This document shows, piece by piece, positions 33,590 through 42,190 of a DNA stretch of 64,000 nt. The notes below the pieces were generated by a model. The model searched no databases and was not told the DNA's origin. It worked only from the letters and a program-made list of their open reading frames with translations. The translations under genes were made by a program, and so were the position numbers. Source of the DNA: SFHK01 sp045538305 (GTDB taxonomy: Bacteria; Bacillota; Clostridia; Christensenellales; Aristaeellaceae); the NCBI GenBank assembly GCA_045538305.1, contig JAZSRC010000092.1, positions 18,077-82,076 on the forward strand. Direction: 5' to 3'. Each line of letters begins with the position of its first letter. Positions within the stretch are counted from its first letter, which is position 1.

Positions 33590-35128
33590 ATGCCAAATCA
33601 GGCAATTGTCATCATGACCGATTCTCAGCGGTTCGATATGGTTGGCTGCTATGGAATTCCTTCCATGCATACGCCGTTTCTGGACGCATTTGCGCAAACC
33701 GGTATGCGCTTTGAACGAGCCTATACCACTCAGCCAGTGTGCGGTCCCGCACGTTCCGTTATTTTTACCGGGCTGTTCCCCCATTCCAACGGCAGCTGGA
33801 CGAACAGCGTGGCTTTATATGACAACGTAAAAACCGTTGCTCAGCGCTTGAACGCAAACGGAATTCATTGCGCGTTTATCGGAAAATGGCATCTGGACGG
33901 CGGCGATTATTTCGGTCTTGGACGTTGCCCGGACGGCTGGGATAAGGAATATTGGTACGATATGAAAACGTACCTTTCCGAGCTTACTGAGGAGGAGCGC
34001 GTTTTAAGCCGCAAGCATGAATTGGTAGATCAGCCCGGCGGCGTTGAGCGCGAGTTTACCTTCGGCGCACGCTGTACGATGCGCGCGATCGATTTTATTG
34101 AAAAACATAAGGATGAGGACTATCTTCTTTGTCTGTCGTATGACGAACCGCACGATCCCGGCCTTTGCCCGCAGCCGTATCCGGAACTTTTCCGCGATTA
34201 TGAATTTCCGCGATCTCCGAATGTGGACGATACGTTGGAAGGAAAGCCTTCCGTTCAGAAAACGTGGGCCGGCGACAGACTGAATGAAAATGCGCCCGAA
34301 AGGCTGACGGGTGATGGTCTGCGTCGATTTTTCGGCTGCAATTCCTTTGCAGACAGCGAAATCGGGCGCGTGCTTTCGGCGATAGATGAGCACGCAGCAA
34401 ATGCGTTTGTGCTCTATACCTCCGACCATGGCGACGCCATTTCCTCTCACAGGCTGGCCGGAAAAGGTCCGTGCCTGTACGACGAAATTGCGCGTATCCC
34501 GATGCTGCTGCGGTGGCCCGGTTATACCGAAAAAGGACAGATATTCCCCCACCCCGTCAGTCATATCGACATCACGCCGACGCTTCTGGATTATTTCGGC
34601 CTTCCTGAGGCTCACTGGACAGAAGGAAAGAGCTTAAAGCGCATATTTGATAAGGACTACAAGCCCGAAACGGTGTTTATGGAATTCGGACGGTATGAGG
34701 TGGATCACGACGGCTTCGGCGGCTTCCAGCCGTTAAGGGGCGCGTTTGACGGAAGATATAAGCTGGTAATAAACCTGTTGTGCGAGGATGAGTTCTATGA
34801 CCTTGAGATGGATCCTCATGAAATGCACAACCGGATTGAGGATGACGAATATGCGGATGCGCGCGATGAACTTCATGACAGACTACTGGATTGGATGAAT
34901 GATACCCGAGATCCGTTCCGCGGCTACTGGTGGGAAAGAAGGCCGTGGCGCAGGGACGCTCTGGAAGCCACGTGGGACTATACCTGCATGACCCGGCAAA
35001 GGGAACACGAGGAATTTGAACCCCGGCAGCTTGACTATATGACCGGTCTTGAAATGGATAAAGCCGTCAGGGTCAAAGGCTATAGCTCTCCTCCACCTCA
35101 AAGAAGGCGCAGGATTCGGGTAAAATGA
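33590..35128 (+). CDS. Sulfatase (type I, Cys-type)
   Basis: This 512-residue alkaline-phosphatase-superfamily enzyme has the sulfatase signature CGPAR at 51-55. C51 must be converted to formylglycine, which in anaerobes is done by a radical-SAM anSME (none in the window). Metal ligands are visible in IVIMTDSQR (D11) and YTSDHGD, and FIGKWHLDGG holds another conserved catalytic region. The C-terminus is basic and low in complexity (PPPQRRRRIRVK). No signal peptide is visible, suggesting desulfation of imported sugars, consistent with the intracellular GH38 and GH18. AGGAGGCGC precedes the ATG. The substrate is unknown. Confidence 0.92.
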   Translation: MPNQAIVIMTDSQRFDMVGCYGIPSMHTPFLDAFAQTGMRFERAYTTQPVCGPARSVIFTGLFPHSNGSWTNSVALYDNVKTVAQRLNANGIHCAFIGKWHLDGGDYFGLGRCPDGWDKEYWYDMKTYLSELTEEERVLSRKHELVDQPGGVEREFTFGARCTMRAIDFIEKHKDEDYLLCLSYDEPHDPGLCPQPYPELFRDYEFPRSPNVDDTLEGKPSVQKTWAGDRLNENAPERLTGDGLRRFFGCNSFADSEIGRVLSAIDEHAANAFVLYTSDHGDAISSHRLAGKGPCLYDEIARIPMLLRWPGYTEKGQIFPHPVSHIDITPTLLDYFGLPEAHWTEGKSLKRIFDKDYKPETVFMEFGRYEVDHDGFGGFQPLRGAFDGRYKLVINLLCEDEFYDLEMDPHEMHNRIEDDEYADARDELHDRLLDWMNDTRDPFRGYWWERRPWRRDALEATWDYTCMTRQREHEEFEPRQLDYMTGLEMDKAVRVKGYSSPPPQRRRRIRVK

Positions 35129-35137
35129 GCATAAAAA

Positions 35138-35170
35138 GGCCTCCGCGCGGCAAAGCCGCTTGGGAGGTCT
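35138..35170. terminator. Bidirectional terminator between sulfatase and MBL genes
   Basis: Arms AGGCCTCC and GGAGGTCT enclose an inner GCGGC/GCCGC stem. On the minus strand a TTTTT run follows, and on the plus strand ATTCTTTAT. Confidence 0.85.
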
Positions 35171-35175
35171 ATTCT

Positions 35176-35901
35176 TTATACGGTAAGCTCCCGGTCATCC
35201 GTTGCGATTTCCACCGGAATTCCCTTTTCCATAAGCGTCCTTTGTATTGTGAGTACGTTTTCAAAGAAGCGGTTTACATAGTGAGTTATGCACACTCTGA
35301 CGATGTTGCATTGTTCAAATACATCCAGATACTCGGTGGCCGGGAAGTGCGCGGATTCGCATACCGCCAGATCAATATGCATTTTCCTTGCGATTTCCGG
35401 AAAATCTTCGCCCGGGCGGCGCAGATCGCCGGTAAACAGCACGCTTTTTCCTTCGCATTCTACAAGATAGGAATAGGATTTCAGACAATGTCTGGTAGCA
35501 ATGGCAGTTACGCGGATTACGCCGTCGTCAAAAACAATGCCGGGCCTGGTTTCGCGGTATTCAAGCTCCTTGGTGTGACCGTTTAACGTTACCTCGAGCC
35601 AGCTGTTGATTACGTTTTTTGCTTCCGGAATCGGCAGACAGATTACGGGATCGGGCGTTTTATAGTACCAGGTAATCAGATCGACAAACTGAATCAGTCC
35701 GTTTGTGTGATCGCCGTGCATATGCGTAATGAAAACGCCCTTTACGCGATCGATGGAAATGCCGCGCCTGACAAGCTGATCAATGGCCGGCGTGCCCATA
35801 TCGATAAAGTACACGTTTTCGCCGGCCTCCAGCATAATGCAGCTGCATTTTCTGTTCGGTTCCGGTACGCCGTGACTGGATCCCAGGAACGTGATTTTCA
35901 T
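35176..35901 (-). CDS. Metallo-beta-lactamase-fold hydrolase (RNase Z-like)
   Basis: This 241-residue protein has the MBL motif THMHGDH and further ligands in ATRHCLKSYSY, FTGDLR and ITHY. Its MKITFLGSSHGVPEPNRKCS start is shared with RNase Z/PhnP-type proteins that act on phosphodiesters. The tRNA-specific exosite arm of RNase Z is not evident, so general phosphodiesterase is the safer call. AGGAGG precedes the ATG at 35901. It lies 62 bp after the flavin reductase-rubredoxin gene on the same strand. Confidence 0.85.
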   Translation of the reverse strand: MKITFLGSSHGVPEPNRKCSCIMLEAGENVYFIDMGTPAIDQLVRRGISIDRVKGVFITHMHGDHTNGLIQFVDLITWYYKTPDPVICLPIPEAKNVINSWLEVTLNGHTKELEYRETRPGIVFDDGVIRVTAIATRHCLKSYSYLVECEGKSVLFTGDLRRPGEDFPEIARKMHIDLAVCESAHFPATEYLDVFEQCNIVRVCITHYVNRFFENVLTIQRTLMEKGIPVEIATDDRELTV

Positions 35902-35963
35902 GGTTTTTCCTCCTGTCCGTACGCCGCCTGACAACGCTGTCGCGTGTATTCATCTTATGGAAG

Positions 35964-36695
35964 CTATACTTCTACAAATTTGTCTTTTGGCTGTTTGCAC
36001 AGCGGGCACTGATCGGGCGGCGTTTCGCCTTCTACGATTTCACCGCAAATCGTGCAGCGCCATTTTTTTACGGGCTTTTCTTCGGCCTTTTCCTCCATCC
36101 TGCGGAAGCTTTCTTTTCCGTGCTTGCAAAGCGGGCAAATGAAATCGTCCGCGATCTCGTCCTCTTCATGAACATATCCGCATACCGTGCATACCCAGCC
36201 CTTTTTTACTGCAGCTTTCGGGCGGGGTTTGATGTCGGACTGATAATAACCGTATGTGCAAAGCGGCGCCTTTTCGATATTTTCCGCATCCGTCAGTTCT
36301 GCAATGAACATGGAATGACTGCCGAGATCCACGCGCTCAACTACCCTTGCGCTGATGTATGCGGCGGTATATTTCGTCAGGCGATACAGACCGTTTTCCG
36401 TGCGTTCTATGTCCGAAAAATCCCGGAACTTATCTGCGTCCCTGCCCGACTGCATGCCGAAATGCTGAAACAGCGAAAAAGGCGCGTCTGTTGTAAGCAC
36501 GGACAGATTAAATATACCGGTTCTTACAATCATGTCATGGGTCAGATTCTTCTGAATAGAGGATATCATGATTCTGTCGGGGCTGTTTGCTACCTGACAA
36601 ACGGTGTTGATGATGCATGCGTTGTCTTTGTTGCCTTCGCGGGCGCTCAGCAAATACAGCCCGTAGGTAATATTGTACAGTGCTTTTGGATTCAT
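35964..36695 (-). CDS. Flavin reductase fused to two rubredoxin-like domains (Hrb type)
   Basis: The 243-residue protein begins with an FMN-binding flavin reductase domain (about 1-155: ALYNITYGLYLLSAREGNKD, SSIQKNLTHDMI). Two iron-binding domains follow. One is a rubredoxin (WVCTVCGYVHEEDE...FICPLCKHG). The other is a rubrerythrin-like short rubredoxin (WRCTICGEIVEGETPPDQCPLCKQ). The fusion resembles the high-molecular-weight rubredoxin of acetogens, which passes electrons from NADH to flavodiiron proteins for O2 or NO detoxification. Having two rubredoxin domains in series is less usual. GGGAGG precedes the ATG at 36695. Confidence 0.87.
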   Translation of the reverse strand: MNPKALYNITYGLYLLSAREGNKDNACIINTVCQVANSPDRIMISSIQKNLTHDMIVRTGIFNLSVLTTDAPFSLFQHFGMQSGRDADKFRDFSDIERTENGLYRLTKYTAAYISARVVERVDLGSHSMFIAELTDAENIEKAPLCTYGYYQSDIKPRPKAAVKKGWVCTVCGYVHEEDEIADDFICPLCKHGKESFRRMEEKAEEKPVKKWRCTICGEIVEGETPPDQCPLCKQPKDKFVEV

Positions 36696-36747
36696 GGTTA
36701 ATCCTCCCGTCAATCAGAAATCAAAGGTAGTATTATGTTCTGATAAG

Positions 36748-36776
36748 AAAATAGCACAGATAGAATGCGTTGTCAA
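36748..36776 (-). promoter_or_regulatory. Promoter of flavin reductase-rubredoxin gene
   Basis: On the minus strand TTGACA (36776-36771), a 17-nt spacer and TATTTT (36753-36748). Confidence 0.75.
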
Positions 36777-37037
36777 TTGTGTTTGTCGGTTTCTTCATAG
36801 GCGATTTTAGGGCTTTAATGAAAAATTGCAGCCTGACGCCTCTGAAATTTGCAGAAAAGGCCTAAAACTATTAATTAAGTAAGAATATATGAAGAAAATA
36901 GAAACCTTTCCTAAAAATATGGACGTTTATCTGAGGATGTGATAGTATAATATCATAGGGATATATGCGCATAAGCAGCCATATAAAGGATAAATTTTTC
37001 GGCGATCAGAGAATTCATTACATAGGAGGCGCTTATA
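36777..37037 (+). promoter_or_regulatory. AT-rich upstream region of the vWA-PP2C-kinase operon
   Basis: A TATAAT at 36946-36951 is the best -10 candidate. No good -35 is found 16-19 nt upstream, so expression may need an activator or another sigma factor. A GGAGGCGC ribosome-binding site lies just before the vWA start. No RNA motif or gene was recognised in the rest of the gap. Confidence 0.4.
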
Positions 37038-37751
37038 ATGGGCGAAGGCTTTCGTTTAAAGTATAATGTTGACATTGTATTCTGCATCGATGCAACCGGT
37101 AGCATGGATAAGTTTTTGAATACCGTAAAGCAGAATGCGCTGAATTTTTATAACGACATCGTTCAGACCATGAAGGCAAAAAACAAGGTAATCGACCAGA
37201 TTCGCGTTCGCATCATTGCCTTCCGCGATTATATGGAGGACGGGCAGGAAGCAATGCTGATTTCCGATTTCTTTCAGCTGCCCGAGCAAACCGAACAGCT
37301 GAAGGAATGCTTAAATCACATTAAAGCGGAAGGCGGCGGAGATATTCCGGAGGACGGCCTTGAGGCACTCGCCTATGCCATTCGTTCTCCGTGGGTAAAA
37401 ACCGGCACGCGCAAAAGGCATATTATCGCGCTGTGGACGGACGCGCCGGCGCACGAACTGGGCTTTTGCTCCGAATCGGAGAATTATCCGAAAAACATGG
37501 CGAAAAACTTTGAGGAGCTTTCCAGATGGTGGGGCGATCTGCAGCACGGCGGATATATGGATCAAAGATCCAAGCGCCTTGCCATGTTTGCGCCCGTAAT
37601 TGACGATAACAACAGGGACAGCGCTCCCTCTGTGTGGCACAGAATTGCCACCGAATGGGATCAGACCATGCTCTCTCCTGTAGATCCCGATAAGGGTCTG
37701 ATCAATATCGGATACGAAACAATTATTGCACAGATCTGCAATACCATCTGA
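37038..37751 (+). CDS. von Willebrand factor A domain protein (TerY-like)
   Basis: This 237-residue single-domain vWA protein has no signal peptide. The metal-ion-dependent adhesion site reads DATGSM with D18, T20 and S22. The second site residue is in GGGDIPEDGLEAL, and LWTDAPAHEL holds the third metal Asp. It is first in a five-gene operon with a PP2C phosphatase and a Ser/Thr kinase. That trio matches the TerY-P triad of bacterial stress and phospho-signalling systems, in which a vWA protein is thought to be the scaffold or target of the kinase/phosphatase pair. GGAGGCGC precedes the ATG. Confidence 0.85.
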   Translation: MGEGFRLKYNVDIVFCIDATGSMDKFLNTVKQNALNFYNDIVQTMKAKNKVIDQIRVRIIAFRDYMEDGQEAMLISDFFQLPEQTEQLKECLNHIKAEGGGDIPEDGLEALAYAIRSPWVKTGTRKRHIIALWTDAPAHELGFCSESENYPKNMAKNFEELSRWWGDLQHGGYMDQRSKRLAMFAPVIDDNNRDSAPSVWHRIATEWDQTMLSPVDPDKGLINIGYETIIAQICNTI

Positions 37752-37827
37752 CGAGATTTTCGATGCATTCAGCGGACGTTTACTGCCATATGTCTGCAAG
37801 CCTCTGACATGGATGGAGGAAAAAGAT

Positions 37828-38832
37828 ATGACGAAAAGAAAAACGAACGACAACGTTCTCAATCAGGTGATATATATCAATCGCGAGGCGGTCAAAGGCC
37901 AGGGTGAGGACGCCTATTCATTCTGCTTTGCCGGAAAGAACGGAAACGACAATAATCGGGGAATGATCGGCGTGTTTGACGGCTGCGGCGGTATCGGAGC
38001 AAAGCAGTACCCCAATTATCACAACCGCACCGCCGCCTATATCGCCTCCCGAATCGTGTCAAAGGCCGCATTGAACTGGTATGAGAAGCGCGTTATGGCG
38101 GATGAAAAGGGTATGTACGCACCTGCGGAAATGCTGGCCGGCGGGCTTCGCGAGGAAATGGACCGCGCAATTTCCATTGCCCGCAAAGCGCTGGATGTAA
38201 AGGGTGAAATGCTGTTCGGGTCTCTGGTAAGGTCGTTTCCCACAACCGCCGCCATTGCGCTTATGGAAAAGGCGGCAAACAGCAGCTTGAATTGCCGTTT
38301 CCTGTGGGCCGGAGATTCCAGAGGATATATCCTGCAATCGAACGGGCTTAAGCAGTGTACGTTTGATGATCTTCAGGCCAATCAGGATGCGTTTGACAAT
38401 CTGTATAACGACTCTCCCCTATCCAACATGATATCCGGCGATAAGCCATACACAATCAACATGCGCAAAATCGCATGCACGCTTCCGGCAATCGTAATCA
38501 CGGCTACCGACGGCGTATTCGGCTATTTCCAGTCGCCCATGCATTTTGAAAAAATGCTGGTGGACACGCTGATGGAAAGCGCATCCTTTGCCGCATGGGA
38601 AGCCCGGCTGAAGGCGATATTCGAAATGGTTTCCGGCGACGACAGCACCATTGTCATGGCTGTGTTCGGCTGGAAAAGCTACCGCGATCTTCAGAAGGAT
38701 TTTTCCGCGCGTCGCGACGAGCTTCACAGCATGCTTGCAGGCAAAAACGAAGAAGCGCAGCTGAGAAGCATCTGGCGTGAATACAAAAAGGTCTCCGTTA
38801 TCGAGGATACCGGCAGAATTGAAAAACTGTAA
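37828..38832 (+). CDS. PP2C-type (PPM) protein phosphatase
   Basis: The 334-residue protein keeps the PPM metal-site motifs: QGEDAY (D28), VFDGCGG (D51-G52), WAGDSRGY, ATDGVFG (D228) and GDDST (D271-D272). It should therefore be an active Mn/Mg-dependent Ser/Thr phosphatase. There are no membrane segments. The C-terminal roughly 55 residues are charged and helical. The ATG at 37828 follows GGAGG; the longer open frame begins inside the vWA gene and lacks a site. The kinase gene starts 18 bp downstream, so the two opposing enzymes are co-expressed. Confidence 0.9.
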   Translation: MTKRKTNDNVLNQVIYINREAVKGQGEDAYSFCFAGKNGNDNNRGMIGVFDGCGGIGAKQYPNYHNRTAAYIASRIVSKAALNWYEKRVMADEKGMYAPAEMLAGGLREEMDRAISIARKALDVKGEMLFGSLVRSFPTTAAIALMEKAANSSLNCRFLWAGDSRGYILQSNGLKQCTFDDLQANQDAFDNLYNDSPLSNMISGDKPYTINMRKIACTLPAIVITATDGVFGYFQSPMHFEKMLVDTLMESASFAAWEARLKAIFEMVSGDDSTIVMAVFGWKSYRDLQKDFSARRDELHSMLAGKNEEAQLRSIWREYKKVSVIEDTGRIEKL

Positions 38833-38850
38833 TCGGAGAGCGTGTGAATT

Positions 38851-39843
38851 ATGGAGATTATCAATAGATATGTGCTGAACAAACCCTTTAGTAACGAGGG
38901 CGCGGGCACCTGCAGCTGGACGACTGCAAACAGAGATGGCAAAAAGTTGTTTTTAAAGCGCTATAACACGCCGAAATACATGCCCGCCTGCGCAGAATAC
39001 TGCGAGGAATGGGAAGCAAAAAGGCGTCGTCTGCATGAAGCCGTCGCTGAGGCAGACGACGGAAACCTGATTGCGTGTAAGGAGTTTTTCCGCAGCGAAA
39101 CCTGTTACTATCTTTCAACGGAGCTTGTGGAAACGGGCGAGTTCACCATCGACCATGTATCTGAGCTTCCAATGGAAAAAAAGCTCATATTGATGCGCTC
39201 GCTTTCGCACAGCATGATGATGCTGGAAAAAAAGGGCATTGTACATGCGGATCTGAAAATATCAAATCTGCTTTTGAAGCCTACAATTGGCGGTTATTTT
39301 GCGCTGAAGATCATCGATTTTGACAGCGGGTTTTTCGAGGACAGTCCTCCGGTGGATCATGAGGACCTGGAGGGCGATATTACGTTTCTTTCCCCGGAAG
39401 CGCTGATGCGCATGTGTGGCGAGGAGGTTGCCCTTACCAGCAAGATCGACGTATTCGCCGCCGGTATCATTTTCCATATTTTCCTGACAGGCGATCTGCC
39501 CATTTTCGACAGAGATTCCTTTGAGAGCGTGTCCGAAGCCGTTGCCAACAGCTGCGATGTGAAAATCAGTCCGGATGTTCCGGCCGAATATGAGCATATG
39601 ATTGCCGATATGCTCTCCTACGATCCCGATCAGCGCCCGACGTTTGAAGAAATCTTTGAAGTGCTGACCGAGGAAATGCACGCAAAGCAAGCGGTGGAGG
39701 AAGTCGAAGCGCATAAAGAAACAGAGAACGAAGCGTTGGAAATTGCGCCGGAGCCGCAGATTTCAGAAGCAGAACCGAAAGAATTTCAGGAGCTTGCCAC
39801 TTCATCTGAAAATCCCTGGATGAAGATTGCGGGAGACCTGTAA
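38851..39843 (+). CDS. Serine/threonine protein kinase (Hanks-type, soluble)
   Basis: This 330-residue protein has a kinase domain at about 1-275. The glycine-rich strand is FSNEGAGTCSW and the ATP lysine is K36 (FLKRY). The catalytic loop HADLKISN (132-139) keeps D134, K136 and N139 with Arg replaced by Ala, so it is a non-RD kinase. The metal motif is DFDSG in place of DFG, with D156 kept. A SPEAL segment takes the place of APE. The C-terminal roughly 55 residues are acidic and probably disordered, ending in NPWMKIAGDL. There is no membrane anchor, unlike PASTA kinases. GGAGAG precedes the ATG. Confidence 0.88.
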   Translation: MEIINRYVLNKPFSNEGAGTCSWTTANRDGKKLFLKRYNTPKYMPACAEYCEEWEAKRRRLHEAVAEADDGNLIACKEFFRSETCYYLSTELVETGEFTIDHVSELPMEKKLILMRSLSHSMMMLEKKGIVHADLKISNLLLKPTIGGYFALKIIDFDSGFFEDSPPVDHEDLEGDITFLSPEALMRMCGEEVALTSKIDVFAAGIIFHIFLTGDLPIFDRDSFESVSEAVANSCDVKISPDVPAEYEHMIADMLSYDPDQRPTFEEIFEVLTEEMHAKQAVEEVEAHKETENEALEIAPEPQISEAEPKEFQELATSSENPWMKIAGDL

Positions 39844-39857
39844 AAGGAGGGCTTCGG

Positions 39858-40121
39858 ATGCTGTGCAGAAGCTGCGGAAAAAACATATATGAAGGGCGGA
39901 AAAAGTGCCCAAAATGTGGGAAAACGCAAAGAAACACCCTGCGCCGGGCGACGGAAGAAGGTATGCTTCAGGCGCTTATACAATTAACGCAGCCGCCTGC
40001 GCCGCCCGTTATACCGCCGACTGAATCCGTGATTCAGCCGGAAAAGACCGGAAGCAAACAGCCCGGACGTCTGGCGGCGGGCATTGGCAGCCTGAAAAGG
40101 CGAATAAAAATCGGAAAATAA
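39858..40121 (+). CDS. Small zinc-ribbon protein
   Basis: This 87-residue protein starts MLCRSCGKNIYEGRKKCPKC, a CxxC...CxxC zinc ribbon of the double-zinc-ribbon type. A proline-rich stretch (PPAPPVIPPTES) and a basic tail (LKRRIKIGK) follow. AAAGGAGGG lies 10 nt upstream. It is 14 bp after the kinase gene and clearly in the same operon. I infer an adaptor or target; zinc ribbons are often fused to TerY-P kinases, and here one is a free-standing gene. No catalytic motif is present. Confidence 0.75.
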   Translation: MLCRSCGKNIYEGRKKCPKCGKTQRNTLRRATEEGMLQALIQLTQPPAPPVIPPTESVIQPEKTGSKQPGRLAAGIGSLKRRIKIGK

Positions 40122-40148
40122 GGAAACATTATGGGTAGGTGCTGAAAT

Positions 40149-40472
40149 ATGTGGCGCTGTGAATTGTGCGAGGTATGGAACGAGGACGATCAGAAAAAAT
40201 GCGTCGTATGCGGCTATACAAAGGAAGAACAGGTGCTAATGCAGCTTGAATATGCGCGGCTAGCGATGGTAAGCAAACGCACGCAGAATGAGGAACCTGT
40301 GAGTTATACGCCCACAAGGCCAAGTTATCCTATTGAAGAACTGGAAAACGGCAATGAAGAATATCTTGCAAGGAAAAAGGCAGTTTCTTTTCGCAAAGAC
40401 TTTTTACTGCCGATCTCAATTCTGGCAATATCCCTTTTGCTGGTGTTCTGCATCGCATGGCTCATAGGTTGA
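40149..40472 (+). CDS. RanBP2-like zinc finger protein with C-terminal membrane helix
   Basis: The 107-residue protein opens with MWRCELCEVWNEDDQKKCVV followed by CGYTK. This is a W-x-C-x2-C-x10-C-x2-C finger of the RanBP2 type with the N-terminal tryptophan. A polar linker leads to one hydrophobic helix (FLLPISILAISLLLVFCIAW) at the C-terminus, so it would be tail-anchored with the zinc finger in the cytoplasm. It is last in the vWA-PP2C-kinase operon, 27 bp after the zinc-ribbon gene, and may recruit the soluble kinase or phosphatase to the membrane. That role is inference. Confidence 0.72.
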   Translation: MWRCELCEVWNEDDQKKCVVCGYTKEEQVLMQLEYARLAMVSKRTQNEEPVSYTPTRPSYPIEELENGNEEYLARKKAVSFRKDFLLPISILAISLLLVFCIAWLIG

Positions 40473-40586
40473 AAAAACCGCCTGCGCTTTTCGCCTCTGT
40501 TTCCGAACGGGGAATTTTTCTTCTATTATATATGGATTTCTGTATGCGTGCGCTCTGCGCCTTCATGTAAATTTCCGCCCTGCGTA

Positions 40587-40615
40587 TTGACAAGCGGCAT
40601 TTTAGCGTATAAAAT
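40587..40615 (+). promoter_or_regulatory. tRNA-Arg promoter
   Basis: Perfect TTGACA (40587-40592), a 17-nt spacer and TAAAAT (40610-40615), about 20 nt before the mature tRNA 5' end. Confidence 0.85.
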
Positions 40616-40634
40616 AACCCTTGGCACTACGTAA

Positions 40635-40711
40635 GCCCCCGTACCTCACCAGGATAGAGGGTCCGCCTCCTAAGCGGAATGCAGTGCGTTCGAGTCGCGC
40701 CGGGGGTGCCA
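40635..40711 (+). tRNA. tRNA-Arg (anticodon CCU)
   Basis: The acceptor stem GCCCCCG pairs with CGGGGGU. The D stem is CCUC/GAGG, and the anticodon stem is UCCGC/GCGGA around loop CUCCUAA. The T arm contains GUUCGAGUC. The anticodon CCU reads the AGG arginine codon. The 3' CCA (40709-40711) is encoded. Confidence 0.95.
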
Positions 40712-40715
40712 ATAG

Positions 40716-40751
40716 AAAACGCCGAACATTCTTCCCGGATGTCGGCGTTTT
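40716..40751 (+). terminator. Terminator of tRNA-Arg
   Basis: AAAACGCCG-A-ACAT pairs with ATGTCGGCGTTTT (one bulged A), starting 4 bp after the CCA end. Confidence 0.85.
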
Positions 40752-40781
40752 ACTGTTTCTATAAGGAAAGGTTTTTTGCAT

Positions 40782-42017
40782 ATGTATGTAACAGGCGAGC
40801 AATCTGCGCTTCTGGCGCTTATAAAGCACACAAATGATCATACTGAATGCGAACAGATTCCGGAAAACGTCGACTGGGAACTGTTCACTCAGCTTGCTGT
40901 TCAGCAGGGCGTATTGATCATAGCGGCGGATGCAGCGCTCAGGCGCAGGATAAACGCGCCCGAAAGCATTATAGCCATGTGGCGAAAGAAGCTGTTTTTA
41001 AAAGCTGCCGTTGATGAAAAAATCCTCCATGCACAGGATAAGGTTATTGAGCGGTTTGACGAAGCGGGTATCCGTTCGGCCATATTGAAGGGCGCGTGCT
41101 CCGCGTTTTATTATGACCGACCGGAAAGACGCGCAATGGGCGATATCGATATACTGATTCCCCATGAAAATCTTGGCGAAGCTTGCCGGATCCTTGAGGA
41201 AATGGGCTATTACCAGTTTGAAAACGAGCACGAATTCCACGTGATATACCAGAAAAAAGATATATCCGTAGAGGTGCATTACGCGCCCAGCAATGCACCC
41301 GACAGCGAGGGCGGACACGCGGCAAAAGCATTTATGTCTCATTTTCTGGATGAAACTCAGGATCTCACGGTGTTGGGTCACACCTTTCATACGCTCACCC
41401 GAACAAATCACGCCTTTATGCTGCTGATTCACAACGAGCGCCATCTGCTGCAAAATGGTATAGGCTTAAGGCAGCTGTGCGATTGGGCGGCGCTGGTTTC
41501 CAAAATGCGTGCAGATGAATTTGATAATGAGCTCGCGCCCGTTTTCAAAGCCTGCGGGCTGTACCGCTTTGCGCTTCTGCTTACAAAGGCATGCTCGGTA
41601 TATCTGAATGCTGCGCCTCAGAACTGGTCGGATGATCATATTATCGGCGACGAGCTCCTTGAATGCTTTATGGATAATATTTTCCGAAGCGGAAATATGG
41701 GCAGAGCCGATAATAATGGCATGCGCGGCATGTTTTCCGACCGTTCAAATGCCGGCGATGGTAAAAAGCACAACCTGGCATTCCGCTTTCTATCAAAAAC
41801 GGCGAAGATCGCCAAAGAAAAATACCCTGCCGCGCAGAAATATCCCGTTCTTCTTCCGTTCCTGTGCGCATTTTTGCCTGTCCGCTATGTTGTGCGCATG
41901 GCGTTCGGCCTGCGTCCGAAAAAGGATATGATCGGCATTATTTCCGGTGCGAAAAAGAATGACAGTTTGTACAGCGGATTAAAGCTTTACGATGTACAAA
42001 ATACGGAAAAAAGTTGA
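40782..42017 (+). CDS. Nucleotidyltransferase family protein (NTP_transf_5 type)
   Basis: The 411-residue protein has the family core SAILKGACSAFYYDRPERRA followed by MGDIDILI. The GDID pair would bind metal in a minimal nucleotidyltransferase fold. The protein continues with a large helical region (HAFMLLIHNERHLLQNGIGL, then RQLCDWAALV) typical of the uncharacterised PF14907-like family found near polysaccharide and natural-product loci. I use the ATG at 40782, with GGAAAGG upstream; an in-frame TTG lies two codons earlier. It ends before a hairpin at 42051. No partner gene suggests a substrate. Confidence 0.8.
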   Translation: MYVTGEQSALLALIKHTNDHTECEQIPENVDWELFTQLAVQQGVLIIAADAALRRRINAPESIIAMWRKKLFLKAAVDEKILHAQDKVIERFDEAGIRSAILKGACSAFYYDRPERRAMGDIDILIPHENLGEACRILEEMGYYQFENEHEFHVIYQKKDISVEVHYAPSNAPDSEGGHAAKAFMSHFLDETQDLTVLGHTFHTLTRTNHAFMLLIHNERHLLQNGIGLRQLCDWAALVSKMRADEFDNELAPVFKACGLYRFALLLTKACSVYLNAAPQNWSDDHIIGDELLECFMDNIFRSGNMGRADNNGMRGMFSDRSNAGDGKKHNLAFRFLSKTAKIAKEKYPAAQKYPVLLPFLCAFLPVRYVVRMAFGLRPKKDMIGIISGAKKNDSLYSGLKLYDVQNTEKS

Positions 42018-42050
42018 AAACTATGACATTATAATTTATCGTTAACGGAA

Positions 42051-42101
42051 AGACAATCTCTTGAGAGCATATAATTTTCGTATATGTTTCAGAGATTGTC
42101 T
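42051..42101 (+). terminator. Terminator after nucleotidyltransferase-like gene
   Basis: A perfect 11-bp inverted repeat AGACAATCTCT/AGAGATTGTCT has a long (29-nt) AT-rich loop. An ATTTATTTTATTATTTTT tail follows, 33 bp after the stop codon. Confidence 0.7.
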
Positions 42102-42190
42102 ATTTATTTTATTATTTTTACAAAATATGGCACGAATATTACGCATAGTTGGAAGGATAAGTCATTTTATTCACCTTTCTGTTAATTTCA

